This document shows positions 11,966 to 22,900 of a stretch of DNA of 64,000 nt, piece after piece. Numbering within the stretch: position 1 is the first letter of the stretch; each line of letters opens with the position of its first letter. The stretch is from the NCBI GenBank assembly GCA_036971615.1, contig JAYKKR010000001.1, forward strand, positions 2,108,001 through 2,172,000. Reading direction: 5' to 3'. This stretch comes from Amyloporia xantha. Lineage: Eukaryota > Basidiomycota > Agaricomycetes > Polyporales > Adustoporiaceae. A program made the translations under genes and the position numbers. Below the pieces are notes generated by a model, which had not been told where the DNA came from, searched no databases, and saw only the letters and a program-made list of their open reading frames with translations.

Positions 11966-12607
11966 ATGCCGGCAGACCTCGACATCAAACAACTCCTGGG
12001 GCTACACCCTTCCTCAGCCGAACTTGCTAGTCACATATCTACATTGTCGAAATTAGTTCCGAAACCAGAGGCTTCAGTACCAGAAGCCAAATCTTATTCG
12101 GACGTGGTATACTTCAATTACTACCCACTTGGCATTAGCCTGTCGTTCAAGCCAATCAATGGCTACGTACCCAAGACAGGACTCAAACGGGAGGAGCTGA
12201 GGGATTCAGACTTGGTGGTAGATGGAATTGACATCTATAATGTCTCCAATCTCAAGGGCGGATCCGCGTCCGCGAAATCCAAACCAACTTATTCCACCTA
12301 TCCGATATCCCCGCTGTCCTTGTCACTTGATTCACAACCTACCACAGAGGATGCGAAGCCACGTCCTCCTCGATTCGATCTTAAACTCGACACGACTGGA
12401 AAGGACTTTGTGGAATCTATGGGTGAGCCGGATCGGAAAGGTGGAGGTGCAGGACCGTCTTCAGGATCGATTGGGATATGGTGTGAGTGGTCGAAGGATG
12501 GTGTGATGGTCGAGTTTGGTGGTGACGAGAGCAGAGGACCACAAGCTTGGGAAAGAGGCAAAGATGCCGTATGGAAAGTAATCACTGTCTTTCCGCCAAA
12601 GGTATAA
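11966..12607 (+). CDS. Conserved fungal protein of unknown function
   Basis: Single-exon frame of 213 residues, beginning MPADLDIKQLLGLHPSS. It has no signal peptide or membrane segment. The N-terminal half carries SYSDVVYFNYYPLGISLSF, which looks like paired beta strands. A Pro/Ser linker follows (about residues 90-130), then a C-terminal block with WCEWSKDGVMVEFGGDESRG and AWERGKDAVWKVITVF. I do not recognise a named domain and assign no function. It is the only long intronless gene among its neighbours. The divergent partner is seipin, so the two may be co-regulated. Confidence 0.75.
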   Translation: MPADLDIKQLLGLHPSSAELASHISTLSKLVPKPEASVPEAKSYSDVVYFNYYPLGISLSFKPINGYVPKTGLKREELRDSDLVVDGIDIYNVSNLKGGSASAKSKPTYSTYPISPLSLSLDSQPTTEDAKPRPPRFDLKLDTTGKDFVESMGEPDRKGGGAGPSSGSIGIWCEWSKDGVMVEFGGDESRGPQAWERGKDAVWKVITVFPPKV

Positions 12608-12732
12608 CATGTACTCGAAGGTGAGCTATGCAGTCCATCCATGTCTCTTCACAATACGATGAGATTACTATATCTTACAAATTTTCCGCTTGCTAAAGCA
12701 AATGCTTCCACGAACTGAATGTAGCACGACTG

Positions 12733-13478
12733 TCACACGGGACCCTCTGAAATTCGAGTGTCAGTGGCTCGCCTCGTGAGATGAATGCTACCTCGAAACA
12801 ACTCACGATAGTCGTAAACGAGACGAGATTGAACCTTTTCCCCCTTCGGACCGGTGAAATCGACGTGTCTTACGTGTCTTCTCTCACCGTTGATCACCTC
12901 GAATCCCCACGTCTACACGCAGCCCGGTGAGCACTCCCGGAAACTGGTCCCACATGATGGTATCGCGTCATCCTGCTCACCTGTATCGCAGTCCACGAAG
13001 TACCATTCTTCTCAGCCTCGCTCTCCGCCATAGTCAGCACAATATCGTGTTCCTTTGTGTCGTCGGTCCAGCCGCTCCTCAGCCAATCTATCTCAACCTG
13101 TTCGAGCGGTATGCGCCTAGTGCGAGACATCACCGTCCCGAACACGTCGTCCTCATGCGAGCGGTTTTCCCAATCCAATATCCGATCTTCTGATGTGGTC
13201 GCCAGTCCAGACAAGCTCTGCTCAGTGTCGATGCGCTCTATGGATGCCTCGTCGACGTAGTGTTTTATGGTGAGGTAGAGTGTTCCAGCTTGGATCAGCT
13301 TCCGCTTGAACCACCCAACACCTTGCAGGCGGAGGATCTCATCAGTAGTGCCGTCGCTCAGAGCCTTGCTCTACGTCGGGCGGTGATGTGAGCAGAGTCT
13401 TATGTGGTACATTATGAGTCTCACCATGGTGTATTTACCGGTGATGTTCATGACTGTCATGTCAGAAGGAACCGCCAT
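12733..13478 (-). CDS. Conserved fungal lipocalin-like small protein
   Basis: Four exons. It starts at 13478 (MAVPSDMTVMNITGKYTM), continues SKALSDGTTDEILRLQGVGW, KRKLIQAGTLYLTIKHYVDE and a block with TWGFEVINGERRHVRHVDFT, then a very short last exon (after LVYDY) that stops at 12733. The pattern GKYTMSKALSD...ILRLQGVGWFKRK resembles a widespread ascomycete and basidiomycete family whose strands suggest a fatty-acid-binding/lipocalin-like barrel. No signal peptide. That fold is my inference; ligand and role are unknown. It is head to head with the LCCL protein gene. Confidence 0.75.
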
Positions 13479-14035
13479 TGTGGTCAAATGAGCAATTGGT
13501 GACAGCGAAGGGTGGTGGTGCAGGTTTGCGCGTATGGATACGATGTCTAGCTATTTATTGCTTGTCGAAGCATGATCAAACACTGCGCCCGGAGCACTGG
13601 TAACACAGCTGTAGCGCGTGCCGAAAATAAAGGCGATCACGGTTGTGCGGGGCTGTGTGTCTCAGGACACCAACAGGGGACAGACGAACCGAGCTCGCGC
13701 GTCGCGATTCAGATAACGCCCTTCTAGTCGAAGCCCGTGCGACCCGGTGGATCATTTCTCTCATCTGTCAAAGCGTGTGTGCGCTCGACGACTGCCCGGG
13801 GAATTTTACTAGCTTAATTTCAAGGCACTCTTGCCACTATTCTGGAGCAGTGTGCATGCTACCAGCTGCCAAAATGGTCCGCAAATACGCGGGCGGAAGC
13901 AAACTATCTGAGCGCCACTGGGTTCCACCAGCCTAGCAACCTCAAGGAGGGTGTCAACGCATCACGCATGTCCCGCGTATAGCCTACTGCTGCTCAGTCT
14001 GTCCAGTTCTGCCCCTCGCCGCCCTGTTTCATGTG
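13479..14035. promoter_or_regulatory. Shared promoter region, no gene seen
   Basis: 557-bp gap between two divergent genes. Open frames here are short and do not splice into either neighbour. No CACGTG and no repeat seen. Confidence 0.4.
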
Positions 14036-16156
14036 ATGGAGACAAGCTCAATAACGAGCTCGTCTCGTACTACTCGTGTCGACGCTGCCGAATATGAGAC
14101 TGCAGAACCCACGCCGACGAAGCTGCCTGCGGAAATATTCGAAGTCGAAGAATTCATTTCGACACCTGCTCCTGAATCATGGCATCGAAGCTTCAGTAGG
14201 ACCCTGTCTCCGAAGTATCCTCGCATTGGTCGCTTCCTGCGCTATATCAGGGGGCCTCGCCCCAAGGCAGATCTACCAGGTAAGGCTATTTGTGTCCCCC
14301 TGACTATCCTGTGACCGTGCTCATCTTGATTGGCTGTAGCCCCCACTCCTTTTCTGAATCTTACCTTAAACGCTGGGCGATATTCTTACAGTCTTGCACT
14401 TGAGCCTGCCCTAATTCGTGCGACTCGGCCGTTCACCAACCCTTGGCTCTTCGTCGTCCTTGCTGCCGGCTACATCATCGGCTTTGCATTCTTCTCCCGC
14501 GCACAGTCATTCTTGACTCCTGCCGACTCTTTCATAGGTTGCACAGCCACATACTGGCTTGCTAATAATGGCTGCGGGCTCAATGGGGAGGACTGCGAGC
14601 CATTCAGCAACTCGACTTTCGACTTTCGATGTCCTGCGCAGTGCAGTTCCGTAGTATTGCAGAATCCCAGGACAGTGGGCGCCACACAACTGGACTGGGC
14701 TCCACTCATAGTTGGAGGAGGGGATGAGAACAGAACATACCGAGGAGACACTTTCATCTGTGCGGCGGCAATCCAATCGTGAGTAGTTCCCCCTATTGTT
14801 ATTCACGTGTCGTTTCATTGACGCTCTGGTATTTGGGGCACAGAGGCCTCATTAGCAACTCCAGAGGCGGTTGTGCGTCCTTGACCCTGGTCGGTAATTA
14901 TACTGATTACCTCCCGTTCTCCGCCAACGGTCTATCGTCCATTGGATTCCCCACCGTCTTCCCTCTTTCCTACCGATTCCTGCCCACGACTCCCTTACAC
15001 CATTGCATCGACCTCAGCACGCCTGCACTTGCATTCAATGCCCTCGTCACCGCACTCATTTTCTTGGTGCTCCGTCCCAAACCGATAGTCACCTACTGGA
15101 GTCTCGTGTGCATCGGATTCTGGCATATCGCTCTCTTTTCAGAGCCAATGGGCACACCCCCGCCCCTCGATGAGGCGTTCCAAGCTTTCCTCCCCACGCT
15201 TTTCGTGGCGTACGCATTCTGGAGGCTCGCGTTCCGATTTACATTGCCGGTGTTCAGGAATGCGCCTATTGAGGCTCTCGTGTGGTACCTCCCCACATTC
15301 TGGGTCGGTGTTCTAACAAACAGGACCATGGACAAGATACCCATAGATCGATTGACTAGCTCGGACCTTCGTACCCAGGCTGGCGCCATTACTGCGCTAA
15401 TAATCATTCTTCTCATTCTTGTAGTCATAGTCCTTAATCAAATTCGGGTCATACGCAAGACTGGGTGGCTTCCATACTACCTTGGGTGGTACGTGGCAGG
15501 CGGATTAACGGCGATGGTGCTAGCGCTCTTGCCTGGGCTAGAATTCAGGCTCCATCACTATATTATTGCAATGGTGCTTATTCCGGGCACGGGTTTCCCC
15601 ACTCGCCTTTCGGCTATCTACCAAGGCTTCTTATTAGGCATGTTCCTCAACGGCGTGGCCGCTTGGGGCTTTTCCTCCATTTTGCAGACTGCGGCAGACG
15701 TGAGGATCTTCCTCACTATCTCGACCTGTTAACATGCTGATATATTCCCCGAAGTTACAAGGTGATGGTGCATCAGGCTCGGCTATGCCTTCTTTCCTGA
15801 CGAATTCAACGGCCTGGAATTCATCCATACCGCTACACGAGCAAAGCATTTTCTGGACACCTCTACCAGATGCAAGTGAAGGGTGGACCGGCTTCTCGCT
15901 CATCGTTGACGACGTCGAACGTTATGTTGGAACCGCGCTGAATTTCTCCTTAGCTTCGCTTCAATATGGTTTGCCGCATTTCTTCCGCCTCGCGGTGAGC
16001 TGCATGCCTTTTATGTCATACATCCTGGCCATCTGACCGTGTATACTTGATCAGTACACAAACTCGGGTACGGATTCGACTGGAGATTATACTATGCCCG
16101 CAACCCTATGGCCAAATGGGACTTGGGTGGATCCTCTGCCAGGAACTTCCACGTAG
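14036..16156 (+). CDS. LCCL-domain multispanning membrane protein
   Basis: Fungal membrane protein with an extracytoplasmic LCCL domain; cellular role poorly known. Start 14036 (METSSITSSSRTT). A cytosolic N-terminus is followed by a first membrane helix (WLFVVLAAGYIIGFAFFSRA). The Cys-rich luminal part follows: GCTATYWLANNGCGLNGEDC, FRCPAQCSS, then YRGDTFICAAAIQSGLISNS with GGCASLTLVGNYTDYLP, the LCCL core. At least six helices follow, between about 15010 and 15690. The next exon starts at the AG before LQGDGASGSAM and the last exon encodes YTNSGTDSTGDYTMPATLWP, ending at 16156. The donor GTGAGG at about 15699 and this acceptor keep frame; the unspliced frame stops at about 15730. Confidence 0.85.
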
Positions 16157-16839
16157 CGCATTGCGTCCATGCATGGCGCACATATCTTATTATTACCTGT
16201 ATGTACATCTACAATGATACCTTACAGTTGTGTGTTTGTTCATATATCGACAACTGCAATAAATCGCGTGTTATCCCGCTTCATTGTCCAATATCTGATA
16301 TTACAGCAACCTGCAAAACGATAGGCCACCACCAGGTTTCACAAAACATGCACGTGAGAGCGGTCCGGGGAGCTGTAGGCTCTAGTACAGCGGACTGTGG
16401 GGCTCTTACCGAGAGCCATTTGTACGGTATTTCTACTTATGGGGACACAGATATCCGTTTTGGAGCAAATTCGGAGCAAAACGCTAGCTATTGGAGTCGG
16501 TACGTTGATGGCTGCGCTTTCTGGTGGCGCCAGACGACGTTGAAGCCCTCCCGGGGGTGTCACATGCTCGTTTGTTTTTCTCTGAGCGATGGCCTATCGT
16601 TTTGCAGATTGCTGTATAGCATATCCCGACCGATGAAATAGCGATCTACGGACGTCGGAGCCTGGCCACTGCGCACGCGATTCTTGAACTGTGGCATCCT
16701 GTGGCCGAGAAAGGCCAACGTGATCACGTGAGTTCTGGTATATAGGAATCTCAGATTTACAGCCGTTACTCTGATCCTCCCATTCGCAGCTCTCTAAAGA
16801 GACTCACAACCATTACACCCCTGTCTTCCATCATTCGCC
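16157..16839. promoter_or_regulatory. Intergenic region with E-box and TATA-like sequence
   Basis: 683 bp. The open frame at 16108-16641 overlaps the LCCL gene end in another frame and looks accidental. A TCACGTGA palindrome at 16724-16731 and TATATA at 16739-16744 lie about 110 and 100 bp upstream of the next start. A further CACGTG sits near 16351. Confidence 0.45.
16724..16731. promoter_or_regulatory. E-box palindrome TCACGTGA next to TATATA
   Basis: Perfect palindrome followed 7 bp later by TATATA, about 100 bp upstream of the gene at 16840. A likely core promoter, by motif and position only. Confidence 0.45.
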
Positions 16840-17801
16840 ATGGTCTCTGGCCCACTGTCTTCTCAAGCGTCCTCGACGCCTCCTCCCAAGTTCAAACAAC
16901 GTGAATGTAAAGAAACTCCCTTTGACATAATCATAGCCACTCACGGACTTGCCGGCCCTTTGTAGACTTCGCTCGTACCTCCGGTCAAGGTGGCTGGTAT
17001 TGTACAATATGCACAACACCTCAACGTGCCCATCTGGAGTCGATGGATGGCAACACTGCGAAACTCCACGAGCGCACTCGGGAACACACTCGCAAGGTTG
17101 AGAAGTACGAGTCCTTGGTTTTTCAACCAGACTACTCCGGCTGGGAGATAGAACCCACGCCCTTCCTAGATATGCGGACATGGGAAAAGCAGGGGCGCGT
17201 CGATCGCCTGCGGGACCTCGTGCCGTTCTGGAGGGATGGCGTTCAGGCGGCGGAACGGGGTGAAGAGACGGAGCGGATGGAGGAGTTCCTCGAGAAACTC
17301 GAAGAACAATGGCAGGAATCCCAAGGGTGGGGGAAGGCTGCAAATGATGGTTGGGGGCAGATATCGGTGCGGAACTATGGGGTGGCGGGCCTGGCGACTG
17401 GGGCGAGCCAGCTCCCGCTTGGGGAGCACCGCGCCCAGAGTGGGAAGGGCTTGAGTGGGGCCCAGGGGAAGGGGACTGGGGCGTGTCCTCATCGAAGACG
17501 ACATCTGAGAAGGATGTGCCATCTGCTCACCGCTCACCGCGGCGAAGTACTGGAGCACAGTCTTCACCACGAGGAAAACCAATCGTCAGTGCCGATTCTC
17601 GGGCATTTGTCGAGAAGGTCGCCCGAAAAAAGGCCCTAAGTGCTGAACAGACGGAGAAAATGCTCCAGTTTTTCCAAGTGAGTTATTGGGCATATGCCGT
17701 GCGATCCTATCTAATCACCATAAAAACCGTAGATGTCTACGCAGGAGAAGGTCCACAAAATTGAGGAGATAATCCGCTCTCTTCACACCGGCCGCTCATA
17801 G
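16840..17801 (+). CDS. C2H2-like zinc-binding protein, function unknown
   Basis: Start 16840 (MVSGPLSSQASSTPPPK). A short intron gives KQHFARTSGQGGWYCTICTT, where CTIC and the later HERTREH form an atypical CX2C...HX5H candidate zinc site. Then come acidic, Trp-rich helices (GWEIEPTPFLDMRTW, DLVPFWRDGVQAAERG, MEEFLEKLEEQW). Between about 17340 and 17400 the frame changes. A 62-nt intron from the GT at about 17350 to an AG at about 17411 would restore phase, though its donor GTTGGG is weak. The second part is Gly/Trp/Pro-rich (GDWGEPAPAWGAPRPEWEG), then RAFVEKVARKKALSAEQTEK. The last exon is MSTQEKVHKIEEIIRSLHTG, ending at 17801. No family recognised. Confidence 0.6.
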
Positions 17802-18365
17802 TCTTTTAATGGGAGGACCTGCATCACGATCGTCACGATTTTCACGTCGTCATTTCCCTATGAGCGCTCTTCATTGCATGTCTTCCACCCTATCACAATC
17901 GCACCTGTACCAAACTTCCACATCACTAGCAGTTCCGCTCCCGTCGCTGTCGGTTACGTATCTTATGAACCATCTTTCACTTACTTACTCTACTACACAT
18001 ACAGCGTGTAAAGTACCCGCTGACTTGCGGCGCTTCATTCTATAGCCATCGGCACTCGATCTAGTGGATTTTGAATATTCCGTGTGCAGTGCGGTGTTAT
18101 CCTATTTAGCGCGTAGTAAATGCCTGATGTCTTGAGGCTATGCGCGACAGGTGTCACTGCCTAGGGACAAAGTCCGAATTCGAACCATGTTACACTGCAT
18201 TGATCCCAAATCGGTCCGGAACATAATAGTGGAATTGCGATATCCGCCGACTCCCAAAGCGCAGCTGGCCGTGGCGCTGTGGGTAATCTGGCTCCATACA
18301 AATATAGGGCTAGCTTACCATCCGCAACCATCCACTTATCCCTACTTTTGTCATCTATCTTCACC
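17802..18365. other. Intergenic region, no gene seen
   Basis: 564 bp between two genes on the same strand. It should hold a 3' UTR and the WW gene promoter. I see no coding signal, repeat or strong promoter motif. Confidence 0.35.
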
Positions 18366-19341
18366 ATGAGTTTCGATCCTGCAGCATTACCAGACGGATG
18401 GATACAAGAGTACGACCCGCGTACAAAACATCCATTCTGGGTGAGCCCCTGTATCCAAAGTCATCATACAGCACACCGTAGCTGACATATTCTCTTCGTC
18501 GGATCGCAGGTAGATACCAGAGCGAAACCACCGCGCTCAATATGGGTGCACCCATTCGAGGATGAGGAATTCCTCCGCGAGCATCCAGACGTCCGCGATA
18601 AACTCGCCGCAGGTGGCCTGAGCGATCGACCCCCACCCTACACGCCCAGGCGACATTCCTACTCGGGCTCATCCGCCGACGGAAATCTACCAGTTCCGAG
18701 CGCGGCAGGTCGGAATTCGACCTCGCAACCTGGAACGCCAGGCAATAGTGATGCACGCAAGCATCACAGGGGGATATTTGACAAGCTGAAGGATAAAACC
18801 ATTGGCACGAAAGAGGAGAGAGAAGCTGCAAAGAGGCAGGAAGCTGCTGTAAGTGATAACATTGTACCGGGGTTTCCGTGATCTGACTGGTGTGTAACGA
18901 TAGATGAGAGAACAGGCGAGAGTTCGACGGCAGCAACAACAGCAACAACAGCAACAGATGCTTGAAGCCGAACTCGCCCAACGCAGGAGACGCGTATCCT
19001 CTCCATACAACAGTGAATATAATCAGCCAGCGTATGGCCCGCCGGGAGGCGATCCCTTCACCTATAGGAGCAGGATGGGCGGTTATGGAGGCGGATTGGG
19101 TGGTTACGGCGGCGGCTTTGGCGGCGGACTGGGTGGTTATGACCGCGGTCTGGGCGGTTTTGGCGGCAGATCGGGTGGCAGGGGCGGCTTCGGAGGTGGA
19201 GGCATGGCATTGCCACTGCTAGGTGGTCTGGCAGGAGGACTCCTGCTGGGAGATGTGTTGGATGACGGGTTTGGCGGAGGGTTTGGCGGTGGAGGGTTCG
19301 GCGGTTTCGACAATGGTTTTGGAGGCGGTGGCCTCTTCTAG
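18366..19341 (+). CDS. WW-domain protein with glycine-rich C-terminus
   Basis: Start 18366 (MSFDPAALPDGWIQEYDPRT). The WW domain spans roughly residues 9-40: first Trp in LPDGWIQEYD, then KHPFWVDTRAKPPRSIWVHP. An intron falls after PFW inside the domain. Such domains bind Pro-rich ligands; this version is degenerate toward the end. A Ser/Pro-rich linker, a basic helix (HHRGIFDKLKDKTIGTKEER), a short poly-Gln run (about 18930-18957) and a long Gly-rich tail with repeated GGYGGG/GGFGGG follow. Inside the tail, ALPLLGGLAGGLLLGDVL is hydrophobic like a glycine-zipper membrane segment. Partners unknown. Confidence 0.8.
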
Positions 19342-19966
19342 TGAATGTTCTGACGTGGGTTTGACTGCCTTTTCTTGCTTCCTATCTTGATTTATATGTA
19401 TGACCGACAGAATTGAGAACATTGCTGTCAGTGTACATTATGTGTGTTGTGTAACACGATACTGTAGTCTTTTCATGATATATGACAATTGTGCCTTTGG
19501 TAATCTCTTTCGAGAAGCTCGTGCCAGATACGGTACCATGAGTAGGGCAGACAGCAATCGTAGAAGCTTTGTCGTCTCCACTGATCGACAGTAATTTGTA
19601 GAGCGCGATTGAACTTCAAGCTGAGGTGCAGTAGCCGACGGTAAATAGTATCATGATGGTTGGGCAAAGCTGGACGCCGATATTGTCACCCGGGCACACG
19701 GTGGAGATCAACATTGTGAAGGCCCTAGGAACATGGCATCCGACGTCGACCAGACGAGAATCGCAAGGAGGAGGTAGACGGCGTGACATATGTGACGGTG
19801 GCTGAAATAGTATCGCGCGCGTTCCGCAGAGCTTGGACGCGTCTCAGTTATTCCAGTTCTGCATGATGTCCTTCATTGCCGAATAGATTAAACTGTCTGC
19901 TTGTTCGTATTCTGTTACGCTTAACCTCGAGGTCCGACGAGCTGTGTGTTATTACTGAGCGGTTCC
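19342..19966. other. Intergenic region, no gene seen
   Basis: 625 bp between two genes on the same strand. Short frames only, none with family features. Confidence 0.35.
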
Positions 19967-22900
19967 ATGGCGCCGCCATTGCCCTCGTCCCTCAGTCCCC
20001 ATGTCTGCATATTGTCTTCTCCAGATGTCGACGAATTGTTTGCCAGCTCTGGTCTCCCGCCCATAGCTCAGACATTGCAATCGTTCGTGCCGTTACCACA
20101 AGGTGCGCGACTGTCCTCTTAATTCTATACTGACCCCGAGTATTCATCCGATCCTTCCTTTGCCATGGCTCTGCCCCCAATTAGTCGTCACACGGACCAC
20201 GAATCTGACATCAGTGCCACATAGCTCATTTGCGCTTCGGTTCTCCGACCTTTCTGAGATAGAAGTAGCTTCTCATGAGGATGAGGAACATCGCGCGGCG
20301 AGGACAATGGACTGGATAGGCTCGCGTATAGGTCACCGCGCAGGCGACTGGGTTGAAATGCTGGAAGCTCAGGCCGCGGCGGATCAGGATGTAGACGGGA
20401 AGGGAAACATTTGGAAAGACAGAACACCCTGGTGGGAGGAGCTAAAGAGATGTGTGGAAGGGAACCATGTCCCCAGTAATGATGAGGGATGGAATCACCC
20501 GGCTGCTAGTGCGTCTGGTCGCTCAGTCAGGCAGTATGTATTGGCACTAATCGAGTTCTGCGCATGTTTCATTCGATTTCAAGTCATAATTGCTGTTACT
20601 ACACGAGCAGTGAACCCCCTCCAGGCACTCCAGGACCTGAACTCACGCACCCTTGATTTCCCACCATGGGTAGATACCACTCACTTACGCTGCTACCTCA
20701 TTCTACATCCTGCAGATTCTCCCTTGACTGACCCGATGTATGTTTGCATCTCTCGGTCCACGTCAGAGTCTGTGAGTGTAATCTGACGCCGTTCATTCGC
20801 GTTTAGAGCGCAAGCACTGTTCAATGCTGTCAAGAAACAGTATGGCCTTCACAGCTACCTTCTTCCTCTGGCTCTTCCTACTGACCCACCACCGGCACCC
20901 GTACCCATTCCACCGCTGGCACCCCGCCTTCCGCCACCGCTGTTTGAGACGTCAGAAACACCACCACCTCTCGCACCACGCCCTGCTTCGGCTGGTCTTG
21001 CCGTTCCTAATACACCTAGATTGGTTATGTCTCCCGTTCCCCGTTCTCCAGGTCCATCGACATTAGCATCAGGACAACGCCAGGACCACTCTGCGACAGT
21101 TTCCCCTGCTACATATACCATACGCCTCGCTGAGAGCGACATCCAGCAGACCGGGAAGTTCGTGCGTGAATTCGTCGTAATGAGTCTTATACCTTGGATG
21201 GAGAGATGCGTCGTGGATTGGAATGAGAGCGTACGTGAATCCCCCTTACCTTCATTTAAATTGCATAAACATAATTTCTTCAGTTCTCGTCGTCACGCCG
21301 GCTTCCTTCCCGTCTGTTTTCTTCTACTCGACGACTATTCGGATCATCCAACGCGCCCTCCACGTCGTCGGCACCAGCTCCAACAGCTCACGGGTCTAAT
21401 TCATCAATATCTTCGATGTCATCTCGGTTCACCTCGCATGCAGCGAATAGCTCCATCAGCTCTATCGCCTCAACATCGTCCTTGGGAACACCAAGTGGCA
21501 GTTTGGTCACACAGCAAAGGCGACTAGCTGAATTTGCCACTATGTTGGGTGATTATAAGCTCGCGACTACCGTGTGGGAAAGTCTGAGAAAAGAAGGAAG
21601 AGGAGGTTCAGTGAGCATGATCATTTTGTCGGAGATGACTACATAATTGACTTCGCGTTGACAGGATATTCTTCCATTACTGTTGGCCCCATCTCCAGCG
21701 CTCTCCTTACACGCCGCGCACGCGCTGTCAACCTTATATTCGAACAACTACCAATCTCGATCCCCGAGCTATGCCCAGCTGCGCGCGATTTCTTACGCCA
21801 TCCGGTGGGCTATTGGTATCGACAGAAATGAATTTCTGGGACCTGTTTTGGAAGGCGAGAGATGGCTGGTCCAGGCTGCAGGTGGTGTACGTCGCTTCTT
21901 TATCTGTGTGTCCGGTTACTCTGCACTGTCCGCCTGTGCGTCTCATGCGCGGCGCGCAAGTGAACTGTGCAGAGGAATACGCTACGTCATGCTGAATGAA
22001 CTAAGGACCTTTCAAGGCAGAAGAGCCGCCTCCTGCCATCCTGCTTTCTCATGCCGCGTTTCTCAGCGAGAGGAAAGGCATTCGTAGGAGATCCGCGCTG
22101 TGGTATCTCTTCGCAGCGGACCGTCTCGAAAAAGCTGGGTTGGTGAGTTGTTTCGGCTTTTGTGTGAAAGTCATGTTGTATCGACGTCATTCAGAAACCG
22201 CTCGCGATGTATCTCTTCCGGAAAGCACATGAGCTATACATTGCTCGGCCCGCGAAAGAGATGTCACCGTCTTTCTGGGAGAGTGAGGGAGAAGATCCTA
22301 TGAACTGGCGAGGGTTCGAGGCTGTCCTGCCTGGGATTGAGCATGAACTAGGTATGCACCGATATTCCTTACTAGTATAATGAGTGATGCGATTTATCGT
22401 GTCGTGTACAGGTCGACTGCTATACACCATGGGTGATACTCAGGGTGCTGTCCGATACTTCCTTGGATTACTTAGGCGCCCCTCGAGCACAGGGGGCTTC
22501 CCTCAGGCAGGCCCTGACGTCGGAGATGGGAATGCCTTTTCAGAGGTTACAACAGACAAGGTTTATCTAGAAGATTTCCGAGTAGCTCTCAAAGTACGTC
22601 CTGTCCTGAACGAGGTGGGATCATAGCCCAATTGACAGATGCCTAACCCCTCCACAGCACTTCAGGACCACTGAGGGAGATAGATGGCTGGCAGCTTCTC
22701 TCGAATTGCCAGTGGCGTTCTGTCAAGCCAAGCAGACCCAAGTTCGTTTCCCGGGTGACTCTTTTGAAGGCGACCCAATTGAATGGGAAAAGCGAGAAGA
22801 GGACTGGCACACATTCTGGGCCCCACGAAGCAAAGACAAGCTCGAGCGAAGTACGAGGGCTGCTGTTGATGGTTAGTCATATCAATCCCGGACTGTGTCG

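Noticed and set aside
16108..16641. 177-codon plus-strand frame after the LCCL gene
   Set aside because: Overlaps the real LCCL last exon in another frame; composition looks non-coding.
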